Of a stretch of 64,000 bases of DNA, positions 41,172 to 53,914 are shown in pieces. A program made the position numbers and the translations under genes. The DNA is from Aquilaria yunnanensis. Lineage: Eukaryota > Streptophyta > Magnoliopsida > Malvales > Thymelaeaceae. The first letter of the stretch is position 1. The number at the start of each line of letters is the position of its first letter. The notes under the pieces are model-generated. The model was not told where the DNA came from. It did not search any database and worked only from the letters and a program-made list of their open reading frames with translations. Location: positions 84,598,001 through 84,662,000 of the forward strand of contig CM077599.1 of the NCBI GenBank assembly GCA_039654915.1, read 5' to 3'.

Positions 41172-43574
41172 TTACCGGCCTTCAATAATAGTCACTGTTA
41201 GGTTATTTACAGAGCATTTCTTCCTACCATCAGAAGCTGTGGTTATCGTTTCTGTGGCAACTGGCCACCAGATAAAAGCTGGTTGCCTTGGAGCCGGAAG
41301 ATCCATAATCTCACTGCTAAGCATTGAACAAACAGTGGACATGTTTGGCCTTTCTTTTGCATGTTCTTGCACACACAACAATCCTACATGTATGCATCTC
41401 AAGACTTCACCGTGACAGCAAGTGTCAGAGATCACTTCATCGATCAAGTCCAGGACGCTATTCTCATTCCACAGCCTCCATACCTAAAAATTGACATGAA
41501 TTAGTCAGAAAGTTCACATGAGCTGATCAATTTTATTGTTGAATCCTAACTCTTACAAAGCCTAAAAGGGTTACTGATTCTTCATAGTCACAGAAACCTG
41601 TGCTCCTCCTTCCTGTGATGATCTCTAGTAGCAAAACACCAAAGCTGAAGACATCTGATTTCTCAGAAAATTTTCCTGCCATTGCATACTCTGGAGGCAT
41701 GTAACCACTGAATTCGACACAAAAAAACGCCAGGTACCATATCAGAAATTCAGAATCATTTCAAACTACTGGTATAGTCCAGAAAATGAGATGATGTTTG
41801 AGTGGAGATCTTACTATGTCCCCACAACCCTGTCGGTGTTTGCCTGGTCTTCATTGCCTCCAAAAATCCTAGCCATTCCGAAGTCTGAGATCTTTGGATT
41901 CAACTCTTCATCCAACAAAATATTACTTGCCTTTAGATCTCTGTGTATGATTTTTAGTCTCGAATCTCTATGAAGGTAAAGCAGCCCTCGACTAATTCCT
42001 TCAATGATCTTAACGCGTGTTCTCCAATCAAGAAGTGCACGGTTTTTAGGATCTACAACACTGCTTTTCATTATTAAACGAGCCATTGAGATGGTAAATG
42101 AAGTGGCTATAAAGCTCAAACTTCTCTAATAGTATGAGAGGATTGAACGAGATAAAGGGATCGGGAAGAGATCACACTACCAAATAGATATGAATCCAAG
42201 CTGTTGCTTGGCATATACTCATAGACCAATAATTTCTCTTCCTTTTCAACACAGCAGCCTAGGATGCGAACAAGATTTCGATGCTGAAGTTTGGAAATCA
42301 GCAACACTTCATTCAAGAATTCTTCCAGCCCCTGCCCAGAAGCTCTTGACAGTCTTTTCACCGCTATTTTCTGACTATTCTGCAGTATTCCCTGCAAGGA
42401 AAAATGGTTCAGACTGTACAGTTTCTATTACAAATGATTCTAATGCAATTTCTATAAAAAATGATTATTTGACCACTACAAACCATTTCATACCTTGTAT
42501 ACTGGACCAAAGCCACCCTCTCCCAGTTTATTTTGAAGGTGAAAACTGTCAGTCGCAACAGCTAAGTCATGAATACTAAACAATGGTAGCTCTTGGAGTT
42601 TCATTTCATTCACCTTTCCACCACCACCATCGACCCTCCGAAACCTTGACTGATTTGCCAGACTGTTAATTAAGAGCATCCGTTTGCCTTGTGTTATGAT
42701 TTCTGACACAAACAAAAGTTCTTGTTTTAGTATCACTTTTTAGCTTTTCTTCTTTGTCAGGCTCAGAAGCAAACTCAAACTTACCCTTATGTTTAGCCAT
42801 CCACCAACACAGGAAAAATAAACAAACCGCAATTAAGGTGGTTCCAATGACCACGGCAATTATGATAATCCTTTTTATGTATTGTCCTCTCCTTTCATCT
42901 CTAGCTCCCGCCTGATCCATCAAAGACAAACCGAAAATGCAAGACATAGAACCATGGCTCTCAGGTCCCAACTGGTTAACTATTCCAGCAGCGTAAAGAA
43001 CAAGGAAGTGAAAACAAGAAGGGGCATGACTTTTGTTGCCATCAATGAACAGCAACCTGCCCTGAGCCCAGAACCCGGCATTGACACAAGCATCACAGGC
43101 AGGGGGGTTAGTGAGGTCCGGCCTGCAGGCTGTGTTAAGCGCGGTGGCCTCACCGAGTCTGGCTACCCAGTCGTGGATTGTCTCGATCCGGGCGCACATA
43201 TTTGGAGTGATCACAGCTACCACGGGATCAACACAACTAGAGACAATATTTCTGGGGAGAGAAAGCGAAGTCAGCTGAGACTGGTAAAGTTGGAGGCAAG
43301 AAATGGAGGTGGGTAAGTTTGGGAGCATGAAGAGGGAAGTTTCCTTGAGGCGTCGGGCCAGAGCTATGCCGAAGACGGCCAACACATCCCTGCAACAATA
43401 TTGGTCTCTTGCGGTGCTGTTTCCTGAAGGGGTTAGGTTGTGACAGAGAGAGGAGTTCCAGTGGATTCTTCGGACGTAGCTGAAGTTCAAGGTGCAGGTT
43501 GAGGCAGAGACACAAGACAGAAGAAAAGCGAGAGCCATTACCGGCCTTACCAGCGAATGATGGGGGAGCTGCAT
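41172..43574 (-). CDS. SPARK-ectodomain receptor kinase with SD1-type kinase (copy B), intact, 636 aa
   Basis: Predicted plasma-membrane receptor Ser/Thr kinase. Exons: 43,574-42,785; 42,702-42,494; 42,391-42,181; 42,052-41,815; 41,707-41,557; 41,483-41,172 (1,911 nt, no break). Signal peptide ~1-25 ([13 protein letters not shown]). SPARK domain ~27-215: CTLNFSYV, paired Cys in [69 protein letters not shown] ~236-257 ([20 protein letters not shown]), then WMAKHKG. Kinase ~300-590: [16 protein letters not shown] (Lys ~345), [10 protein letters not shown] (Asp ~442), [10 protein letters not shown] (~460), [12 protein letters not shown] kinase with all key residues. No lectin, SLG or PAN. SPARK normally sits on a different kinase subfamily (At1g11050, ARK1/2); here the kinase and exon lengths are SD1. 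Ligand and pathway unknown. Confidence 0.88.
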
Positions 43575-45859
43575 TTCATTTATCTTGCCTGCTAAAGGAA
43601 GAAAGTCTGAATTTTGGTTTTCGGAGAATAAGGAATTCCCAAATCCTCGTTAAAAGAATCAAACCGACCTCTGTCATTTGTTTTTGTTCCTCTATAACTC
43701 TTGTTCAGCTGCTGAGCTTTCCGGTTTGAGGAGGTGACTATGATAGTTACCTACAACTACAAGGGTAATGGCAGTTGTCAAAGTTGAGTGCAACTGCTTC
43801 AGACTTTCTATGCTGCGGTCGTTACAAAACTATGCGGAAGTGACTAAAAACGGCATGACATTGATTTTAGCCCTAAAAGTAATCCAATTGTATGATTAGG
43901 TGAATTTAACCAGTCAGATGAAGCTCTCTCGAAGCATGAAATCTGGAGTTGCTATCCGTCAATCTGCTTAATTTGTGTATCTTACATTCCTTGCAAGCTC
44001 TCTCCAAAGCTACTGGTTTATATATAAATGTGAAAAAGAGTTGGTTTTGCAGCTATAAACCACTGAAGATAGAATTTATCTAAATACAAAACTCTTGCTA
44101 GCCTTTTATATATGATGGGTCCTTTCGGGATCGTCTATTCTTTCAATGCTCCTTTTAATTCTAATCAAATCTTGAAAAGAACTTTGTGTTGTGTTATTTT
44201 GAGAGCCCCTCCTGATATATAATTGAGATCAAGTTTTCTAGCTTGCTGATGCTTAAGGTTTTCAAAAGGAAAGGTGTATTTGCTGCTATTATTTATGTTA
44301 TCTTGACCAACAGAAATTAATTGCAGGGTTTTCAGGAGAACTTGCAGGGATGTGGATTTTCTGATTCCTGATATTTGCACTCTAATTCAGGCCAGTACTA
44401 GTATTAAATTGCATATTTTCTTTTAATTTTAGATTGTTAAATCCTGATTATGCTCTTGAGCAAATGATGAGTAGGTTTTGTTTTCCATACAAATTTAAAT
44501 AAAATTACATATTTTTAATGGTTAAAAAGTTAATAAATCATTGATATATTAAGTGTAATTTATAATTAATGATACAATTTATTTGTATCATACTAGAAAT
44601 CAATTTTTTTCTATACAATAATCAACTAGGCAGATGTGTAACTCCACATTTGAAAAAGTTTTATGATTGGAAATAAAGGAAGCAATTGCCAAAAAGAATT
44701 ATAGGAACCTAAAATTTTGTCATTTATTATAGATATATTATTTTGTGGTCAAAATGTAAATATGACAAATGGTCAAAATTGAGTTAAGCTAAAATTGGGA
44801 CATATAAAAGTTTGATGTGATGCTCAATTAACCTATCAATTAACTATGCAATTACTAAATCACTTTATCTTTTGCTTTGTAATATATATAATAGATTGGT
44901 ATATATATATATAATAGATTGGTATAGAGTCATAACAAACCATCTGAAGTGGAGTTTTTTTTAACTAAACCATAATATTTTTAAAAGTTATTTTCCAACT
45001 AATTGTAATTTTAAAATATTTTTTAATACTTTTGCTTGAGTTCTTCATCTATATTTTGGTTATTCTTAAGGGATGAAACTTTATAGAGAACTCCAACGTT
45101 AATGCAAAAGCATATCTATAACCATAAAGATAATCTGATACCATATAAGCTCAGGTACTGATGATTACTAACTAATCAATAAGAAATTAACTGAGTAGTA
45201 AAAATTAGCTCAAATATTTATAATTAACAATTAACAAGAAATTGATTAAGCAGTATAATTCAATAAATTGCATGCATGAATTTCAAAATTCAATAAATTG
45301 CATGCATGAATTTCAAAACACACAATAAAAATCTCTAACATTGTCAAGAAACCATTTCGTTTTTATCACAAGTTTAATTTTTTTAATACAAAAAATTATT
45401 AAAAAATGGAATCAATTGACGTAAAATATTGCGTACATTTTTTAGACAATTAAATTTAATGATGGAATCAATTAAATTTATGATAATAATAAAAAAAATT
45501 ATACTCCTGAAAAAAAATGGTAAAAAGAAAAAAAATAAACACTATTATCCACTTGCCATGCATGCAAAAGCAGATTTTCTAAAATTACGTAAAAAATTAA
45601 CTAGGGCATCAAAATTGAAATGGATGAAATATGTGTATATGGTTCCTCACTTATTTTACAAAGAAAAATCCCTTTATACATGTGAAAGAATTGAAAACTG
45701 TTATATATTCTTATTACTTTATAGATAATCAATTTTATATTACATCAATGGTTTTTGAAGTAATAGAATTTTTTTTTTAAAAAAAAATTTACAGTAGAGT
45801 GACATGATTTATTTTAAAAGCATGCTTTAAATAAGGCATGAAAAGCTAATTAATAAATC

Positions 45860-45922
<63 letters not shown>

Positions 45923-46329
45923 ACTTTGAAAGTTCATGCTTGTTATTTATTGAGTTATACTCATAAAACTAATACATATCTGAATTTTTGTTGTTCATTC
46001 TTACTATCTAATTAATTTCTTGTTAATTGTTATTTTTAAATTGATTATTAATTATTTTTCATTGAAGTCATGCTTTCACATCAACCTTAATATTCTCTGT
46101 AAAGTTTTCTGCCTCAAAAATAAACTAAAACATAGATGAATGACTGAAGTACAAGTAAACAGAAAATATTTTAGAAAATACAATTAATTTATAAATACTT
46201 TTTAATAGTAGAATGGTTTTGGTAATAAAAACTCTCTAAGTGCTAAAAGAATCATTTTGAGAGTTTCATTTTTCCTACAAAAGACGTTTATAATAATAAA
46301 AATCTAAAAATTTGTAAACATCTTTTTAA
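43575..46329. other. Intergenic between the two triplets
   Basis: Upstream flank of B, then AT-rich DNA with no supported gene. It includes a 28-bp tandem duplication (about 45,268-45,318, unit with TTGCATGCATGAATTTC) and a (TA)n tract (45,863-45,918). The lysine-rich ORF at 45,429-45,728 is low complexity and not supported. Confidence 0.45.
45863..45918. repeat. (TA)n microsatellite
   Basis: An uninterrupted TA dinucleotide run of about 56 bp. Confidence 0.95.
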
Positions 46330-46620
46330 ACTATGGTATGAATTTGGATCCTATTATATATACCAAAGACCCTAAAAATGTATCTTCAGTACTAATTGGG
46401 GTCCTAAGAGTATATTGATAGACTTTAAGGCACCTAAAATAAATATCATTGACATTGTACTGGTTCCGTGGTTCGGGGTCCTAAAAATATATCGGTGTAC
46501 TTCTAGGTTCGTGAAGCAAATACCATTGGCACCAGTTTGACGATTTAAAACAATATCACCAATATTGGTTCGAGGTCCTAAAACTATGCCGGTACACATT
46601 TTAGACAAAGATACCTACGC
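46330..46620. repeat. Short degenerate tandem repeat
   Basis: GGTCCTAAAAATATATCGGT-like blocks recur about three times (near 46,403, 46,479 and 46,573), spaced roughly 75-95 bp, with TGGTTC before them. No coding domain; the ORF across it is an effect of the repeat. Confidence 0.4.
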
Positions 46621-46659
46621 TTACGCTTGTTTCTTTTTTTCCTTAAATACCTACATTTA

Positions 46660-47120
46660 TCCCTGAAAAATTAACTCTGTTATTCATTGTTGTCATGGAA
46701 AGAAAAATAATTTCTACGGCAGCCCCACTAGCTTTCTTGCCTAAAAATTTTACCCTACCAACTTCTACATCTAGCAAACTTAGCCTCTTTTCCTTGCCTT
46801 CTCCCTCCCTCTCATTCTTTCCAATTCAGCTCCTATCAACTTCCTCATCTCCTTTCTGACTTACTCAGAAGAGAACCCAGAAACTGACTTACCCCGCAAC
46901 AATAACAAAACAAAAACCCACCAAGAATCAATGAGCGAGTAAACGACGAATAAATGGAACACGAATAATTGAAACCCACTAAGAATCAATCGAAACCACC
47001 TTGATCCATCGACCAAGAATAAAACCAATCGAAACCCGATCTAATTCGAACTCAGATCTCGCTGTACTTCAATTCGAAGCCACCTTGATCCATCGAGAGA
47101 AAGGAAGAATCCAACAGAGA
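46660..47120. other. Non-coding segment at the triplet 2 left junction
   Basis: A less AT-rich segment with CCACCTTGATCCATCGA at about 46,999 and again at about 47,081. It abuts the truncated end of copy C within the YGYM exon. I do not recognise it. Confidence 0.4.
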
Positions 47121-49181
47121 GAAAGGAACACCGAAGCCACACACATCAGATTTCTCTGAGAACTCCCCTGCCGATGCATACTTCGGGGCCATGTAACCTC
47201 TGAATTTTAACATCAAAAGGGACAGATACCATGTCAGAGTTTGAGTTAGAATAGTTTGCAACGGCTTGTGCAGTCCAACAAAAGGAGATATGAGTCCGCG
47301 TAAAACTTACTGGTCTTAGCATGATCTTCATTTCCTCCAAAAATCCTAGCCATTTCAAAATATGAAATCTCTGTGTCTAATTTTGAGCCTCGAATCTCTG
47401 TGAAGATAAAGCAGACCTCGACTAATTCCTTCAATGATCTTAAAGCGTGTTTCCCAATCTATAAGTTGTTGCTTTTTAGGACCTGTAGTGGCCCATTTAG
47501 TTAGTAAATGTACCCTTGTACAGATAAAGAAGTTCAACAATCAGTTTGACATATCTTTTATACTGTATAAAGTGGTTGAATGAGACAAAGATTTGGGAAG
47601 AGAACTCACTAACCAAACAGATATGAGTCCAAGCTGTTGTTTGGCATATACTCATAGATCAATAATTTCTCTCCTTTCTCAACACAACAGCCCAGGAGTC
47701 GAACAAGATTTCGATGCTGTAGTTTGGAAATCACCAGTACTTCATTCAGGAATTCATCCAGCCCTTGTCTGGAAGCTATTGATAATCTTTTCACTGCTAT
47801 TTTCTGCCCATCCTGTAGTATTCCCTGCAAAGAAAAGACACTTCAGACAGTACCATTATGATAGATTTTTCTCCCCCTGAAAACCATTAGATACCTTATA
47901 TACTGGACCAAAACCACCCTCTCCCAGTTTATTTTCAAGGTGAAAACTGTTCGTTGCAATTGCTAGGTCATGAATTCTAAACAATGGTAGCTCTTGGAGT
48001 CTCAGTTGGTCCATCTTCTCACCATCACCATTGCAAATCCAAAAGCTTGACTGATTTCTGGGTTCATTAATAAATAGCATCCTTTTGATTCGTTTTCTGA
48101 TTCCTGACACAAAAATTGTTAGAATCACTATTTTGCTATTAAACATGAAAGGCACCTAAACAACAAATGAAGCCACCCAAAGAGAAAGGAAAACAGACAA
48201 TACAGATTACAACGAAGGGCAGGAAGACCATTAGCATTACGTGAATACCAAAGGGCTAAAGGTCAACATTGCCACGGCCGCAACCAAACTCTTAAGAGCT
48301 GAGTAAATCTCAAGGCAGAACAGGAAGGTTGGCTCAGAAGATATCCCAAAAAATGTAATCCAGATGAAGGAACTAACAGAATCAAACTCCATAAACAACA
48401 GATAGGACGACAGGGAGCAATTATAGTCATTATCATTGTCATCACCATCGAGTTGGGGTCAATGGCAAGAAGTTCATAGTGTCAATTGTTTACCACTAAT
48501 TCATGCAAAAGCGAAGTGGAAAAGCCTTCCACTGGAGATGAAATTTCGAAACAGTCATCATCATATATTCTTTCCACTTGTATGGAAAAATATCATAAGA
48601 CTGATAAGTTGAAATAGCTGCTACAGTCATATCGCAATACAATATTAATATTGTGAAATTAACATGCACATCATGAAACATGACAACGGAGGAGCAATAA
48701 TAGTACTTACCCTCATATTTAGCTTTCCACTTCCATAAGAACAATGAAGAGACAGCAATAATGGTGATTCCTAGGGGCACAGCAGCTATGACGATCTTTC
48801 TTATGTCTCTCCTTTCATGTACAGAACCAGGGTAATGACTGGAACCCGTTTGTGTCATCAAAGGCAAACCAAAAAGGCAAGACAAAGCGCCATCACTCTC
48901 AGGCCCAAACTGGTTAGCTATTCCGGCAGCATAAATGGTAATGAAGGCAAAATAATCAATAGCACGAGTTTTGTTGCCATCAACACGCAGCAACTCAGCC
49001 TGAGCCTGGAACCCAGCATTGATACAGGCGTCACAGGCAGAGAGATCAGGAAGGTCAGGCCCGAAGGGCGAGTTGGCACCGGGCCCACCGAGTTTGGCAA
49101 CCCAATCCTGGGTTGTCTACATCTGGGGACACGTATTTGCGATCACAGCCAGCGCTGGGTCAACACAGCGAGAGACAATAT

Positions 49182-49365
49182 TGTAGAAAAGAGAGTGAAT
49201 GCTGTTCAAAGCTTGCTTTCTCATTGTCATTCACGTACATAAATAATGGTACAAAGATGAGTTTCAATAGAATAAGTAACTAGGAGATAAACTAGGGAAA
49301 CTAGAAGATAATTACATAAGTGACTACTTATCTACTTAATAGTAATGGTATTATCAGTTTCTTCA
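49182..49365 (-). repeat. Copia 3' LTR
   Basis: 184 bp, plus-strand ends TGTAGAAAAG and GTTTCTTCA. It matches the other LTR except for G/T at about position 142 (ACTAGAA(G/T)ATAATT). Confidence 0.95.
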
Positions 49366-49372
49366 CTCCCCC

Positions 49373-52300
49373 TCAAGTTGGCGCATGTAAGTTTATCATG
49401 CCCAACTTGCTCAATAACATTTCAAAAGCATTCTTGCCTAATGCCTTGGTAAACAAGTCAGCAACCTGTGTTTTGGTCCATATTTTCATCGGCTGTATTT
49501 CTTGCGATTGTACTCGTTCTCTAATAAAGTAACAATCCATTTCCACATGTTTCGTCCTTTCATGAAACACTGGATTCATTGTTATGTGTAAAGCTGCTTG
49601 GTTGTCACAAAATAATGTGGTTGGCCCTTCCTGTGACGCATGTAGCTCCTTCATTAACCATCGCAGCCATAATATCTCACTAACTGTTGTGGCCATCGCC
49701 CTGTATTCTGCCTCGGCTGATGATCTTGCTACAACAGTTTGCTTCTTAGTTTTCCATGAAATTGGTGATCCACCTAGCGTAATGAGGTACCCCGTGCAAG
49801 ATCTTCGCGTTGCCTGACAACCTCCCCAGTCGGCATTGCTATACGCTTCAAGTTTTAAATCACCATAGGCCTTTAACAGGATACCTTGTCCAGGAGCTGA
49901 CTTTAGGTACCTTAGGACTCTTTCTGCGGCGTCCATGTGCGCTCGCCGTGGTGCTGCTACGAATTGACTCAGGACATTCACCGCAAATACTATGTCTGGT
50001 CTCGTAACTGTCAGGTACAGTAGTCGCCCAATTAACCTCCGGTACCTTGCTGCATCGACAAGTTCTCCACCGTCATCAGGTTTGAACTTGCAGTTTTGTT
50101 CCATAGGAAATGCACTGGGATGGCAAGCTTCCATCCGAGCTTCCTTCAGGATGTCCAACGCATATTTGCGTTGGCTAAGGACAATGCCCTGCTCCGACCG
50201 TGCTACTTCTATACCCAGAAAGTATTTCAAGTTTCCCAAGTCCTTTATGCTGAATTTCTCATTCAAGTGCTTCCTTACTTCTTCCATTTTCTTGCTATCA
50301 TTCCCTGCCAAGATCACGTCGTCCACATATATTAATGCGACAGCGAAGTTCTCACCTCTTTTGTGTATAAGCAAGGAGTGGTCTGCTCTTGATTGTTGGA
50401 AGCCTAGCTCAGTCAGCGCCTCCGTGAATTTTCGGTACCAGTTCCTCGACGCTTGTCTGAGCCCATATAACGATTTTCTCAAACGACATACTCTTGTCTC
50501 TTCCCTCCTTGCAAACCCTTGGGGAACCCGCATGTAAACTTCTTCCTCTAAATCGCCGTGAAGGAAGGCGTTGTTTACGTCAAGTTGGTGGACTTTCCAG
50601 TTTCTCTTAGCTGCTACCGCCAATAAGGTTCGAACAGTGACGAGTTTCGCGACTGGTGCATAAGTTTCATGGAAATCAATGCCTTCAATCTGTGTGAATC
50701 CCTTGGCAACGAGGCGCGCTTTGTAGCGTTCTACCTCACCGTTTGGCTTGAACTTGATTTTGTAAACCCATTTAGAGTCCACTGCATTCTTTCCTGGTGG
50801 CAAACGTTCAAGAGTCCACGTTTCATTTTTCTCCAGTGCTTCTATCTCCTTTCGCATGGCTTCTCTCCATCGTTCATCCTTTACTGCCTGAGAAAACGTC
50901 TTTGGCTCATCGTCTATAGTGATGGCCGACAAAAAAGCTTTATGTGAACGTGAAAACTTATCATAACCAACAAAGTGTGAGAGAGGATATACCACTGAGT
51001 TACCTGTCGGAGGGGTAGACTGTTGCGACTGCTTGATGGAGGGTGGCAAGTCAACTTCATATCCCTCAAGGCGCTTCGAAGGCTGTTTGATTCGCTGACT
51101 GCGTCTTGTCTCGATCTCTGCCCCATTGTCATATGCTGAGGTGTCTTCTTCTGTGTTCGCCTCAAGGATTGCTTCCCTTTGGGGAGCTTCGTGCCCTTCA
51201 ACTTCTTGTGGGCACCTTTCACATTCTTGATCTTGATCATAGGACACTTTCATCTCTTGCCTTATTTCCTCCTGGTTTACTGCGTCGTCTTCCTGCTTCT
51301 TATAAGGGAACTTGTTCTCCAAGAACACAACATCTCTTGATACGTGAACTTCTCCACTTTTTAAGTCATAGAGCTTATATCCCTTTTGTCCGCTGGGATA
51401 CCCAATGAAGACATAGGGTCTCCCCTTTTCGCTAAATTTGTCCTCTCTCCTTTTCTCGTGAGCATACGCAAGACATCCAAGGGTTCTCAAATGAGTGTAG
51501 TTCGGTTTCCTTCCCAGTAAAATTTCATGGGGTGTTTTGTTGTCGATCGCCGTGGATGGTAGTCTGTTTATTATGTAGACTGCCGTGAGCACGCATTCTC
51601 CCCAGAAATCTATTGGCAGACTAGCATGAAACCTCAGTGCGCGTGCAATCTCCAATATATGTCTATGTTTCCGCTCAACTATGCCATTCTGTTGAGGAGT
51701 ATAGACGCATGTGGTTTGTAAGATTATGCCTTGCTCATCGTATAGCCTTTGCATGAAATGTGATCGAAACTCCATGCCATTGTCTACTCTTATTTGCTTC
51801 ACTCTTCTTTCGAATTGTGTCTCAACCATTTTTAAGAACACAGGCAAATAATGACTTACTTCGGATTTGTGCTTCATTAGATAAACCCAAACTCCTCGAC
51901 TGAAATCATCAACTATGGTGAGAAAATAGTGTGCCCCTGATAGAGACGCTGCCTTATAGCCTCCCTATATGTCGCAATGTATTAAATCGAAACATGCAGC
52001 ACTTTTTATTTCGCTTTTAGGAAAGGACAGTCTAGTCTGCTTGGCCCGAATACAAGAATCACAATGCTTGAGTTTACTACCTCTAACTTGTTTAAGGTTT
52101 GACTCCATGATCTTGAGTTTCCTTTCTGATGCGTGACCTAGCCTTTGATGCCATACCTCCATATCGTCTGTCTTGGTTACTGTCATTGCCACACCTCCAT
52201 CTTGCACTGGCTCAAGGAGATATAGCCCATCGCATTGCCTACCCACTCCAATCAGGTTCCTCGTAGGTAAGTCCTGCATCACACAAAGGTCGGCTACAAA

Positions 52301-53662
52301 AGTTAATGCACAGTTTAGCTCTTTTGTTAATTTGCTAACTGAAAGAAGGTTGCACTTGAAATCAGGAATATTCAAGACATGATCAACTTTTATTCCATTT
52401 GGCAAGTATAGTTTTCCTGTTCCCTTGACTGGTACGCTTTCTCCAGTTGGTATTCTCACCGGTCTCTGTTCCTTTTCTTCTTGTTTTGCTTGGAGTGCTT
52501 CACCATTGCAAGTAATATGCTCAGTTGCACCGGAATCAATTACCCATGGTTTTGTGAAATTTATCTTACCAGCCATGTTGACTACTGGTGCTGTGTGTCC
52601 TTCTGCCTTTGGCGTCTCACCCTCTTGGCCAAGGCACTGCAGTAGGCGATTGTATTGGGCCTGCGTCAGACCTGGTATGGGGCTGCTGCTCATGTCGACT
52701 TGAGCGGCCTTTGGACCATCCCTCTTATTAGTCCATCCTCCAGTTTTCTTGTCGCGCTTTCCCTTGTTCCATCCTGGCGGGTAGCCTATTATTTCAAAGC
52801 ATTCTTCCTCCAAGTGTCCCAACTTGTGGCAGTGGTCACACCTTGGCTTGTCCTTTCTCTCGGCCTTCTGGTCTTTCACCACTTTAGCATCACGGCTCCC
52901 CTATGCTTGGAAGGCTGCTGCTTCTGTCGCTGGTTTGAATGCCGCAGAGACTTGCCTTTGCTGCTCATCCTGTGCGACCAAGTGGTAAGCGCTGCCAAGG
53001 CCAAGGATGGGCTTTGTGCTGAGAATTTGTGTCTTGACAGTGCTGAACGTGTCGTCCAAGCCCATGAGGAAGTCATACAACTGCTCCTTGCCTCTCATCT
53101 CTGTCAGCTGCCTCTGGACATCGCATGTACAACCCTCGCAGGTGCACTTTGGCCAAGGCGAAATGGATTGTGCTTCATCCCACAAGCCTTTTAACTTTGT
53201 GTAGTAGGCCGAAACTGAAAGTTTCTCTTGCCTTAGGAGGGTTATGGCACGCCTTAGCTCATAGGCTCTTGGCGCATTCCCTTTTCCAAATCTTTCTTCA
53301 AGATCTTGCCAGATCTCTTGGGCAGTCTTTGCATACCGCACGCTGCTTCGAACTTCCTTATCCATTGAACTCTTCAACCACCCTTTGACCATGGCGTCGC
53401 AACGCATCCAGTGGCTTAGGTCTGGCGAGTTTAATGGTGGCCTTGGGATTGTCCCGTCAATGAAGCCCGCCTTGTTCTTGGCGAATAGGGCATTGCTCAT
53501 GTCATTCACCCATTCCCCGTAATTTCCATCGTTGAGGAGTTCACTGACGTAGATTTGCCCAGGGCTGTCCGAGGCGTGTATGTAGTATGGCGACATGGCA
53601 TCTATGTTTCTCCATTGGCTGTTGGTGGCTACCGCTCCATCCTGGACGTCGTTACTTGTCAT
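49373..53662 (-). pseudogene. Copia gag-pol, one frame with two in-frame TAG codons
   Basis: A single reading frame from 53,662 to 49,373 is broken only by TAG at 52,898-52,900 (before the zinc knuckle) and at 51,962-51,964 (in integrase after HCDI). Visible domains: gag core (LNDGNYGEWV), CCHC knuckle (CDHCHKLGHLEEEC), aspartic protease (WVIDSGATEHI), integrase HHCC zinc site (HQRLGH, CDSC) and core (VDDFSR, VDNGMEF, ERKHRH), RT with LDVNNAFLHG and YVDD (about 50,315-50,330), and RNase H (NADWGG, SSAEAEYRA, CDNQAALH). Copia elements usually make one unbroken polyprotein, so these stops probably inactivate this copy. It could still move using proteins from relatives. Confidence 0.92.
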
Positions 53663-53718
53663 TCTTTGGTTGAAGCTTAAGCCACGCTTTTATTTGTGAT
53701 TTAGGAAAGCCAGGTTCG

Positions 53719-53730
53719 GCTCTGATACCA
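53719..53730 (-). other. Copia primer-binding site
   Basis: Directly inside the 5' LTR; the minus strand reads TGGTATCAGAGC, complementary to the 3' end of plant initiator methionine tRNA. This is the reverse transcription start site and not a tRNA gene. Confidence 0.9.
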
Positions 53731-53914
53731 TGTAGAAAAGAGAGTGAATGCTGTTCAAAGCTTGCTTTCTCATTGTCATTCACGTACATAAATAATGGTA
53801 CAAAGATGAGTTTCAATAGAATAAGTAACTAGGAGATAAACTAGGGAAACTAGAATATAATTACATAAGTGACTACTTATCTACTTAATAGTAATGGTAT
53901 TATCAGTTTCTTCA
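53731..53914 (-). repeat. Copia 5' LTR
   Basis: 184 bp, TG..CA ends, immediately followed by the AATAT target duplication. It contains the element's promoter and is one substitution from the 3' LTR. Confidence 0.95.

Larger units (their letters stand above)
49182..53914 (-). mobile_element. Ty1-copia LTR retrotransposon, structurally complete
   Basis: Inserted in the SPARK exon of copy C with the 5-bp duplication AATAT (49,177-49,181 and 53,915-53,919); copy A has a single AATAT there. The LTRs are both 184 bp with TG..CA ends. The primer-binding site, complementary to initiator Met tRNA (TGGTATCAGAGC read on the minus strand), lies at 53,719-53,730, and a G-rich polypurine tract lies at about 49,366-49,379. 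The internal part encodes gag-pol in Copia order (protease, integrase, RT, RNase H). The LTRs differ at one position, so insertion was recent. Confidence 0.97.

Noticed and set aside
45429..45728. 99-aa lysine-rich ORF
   Set aside because: A-rich low-complexity sequence with no domain, homologue or splice context seen.
53719..53730. tRNA-like motif
   Set aside because: It is the Copia primer-binding site, 12 nt complementary to initiator tRNA, with no tRNA gene structure.
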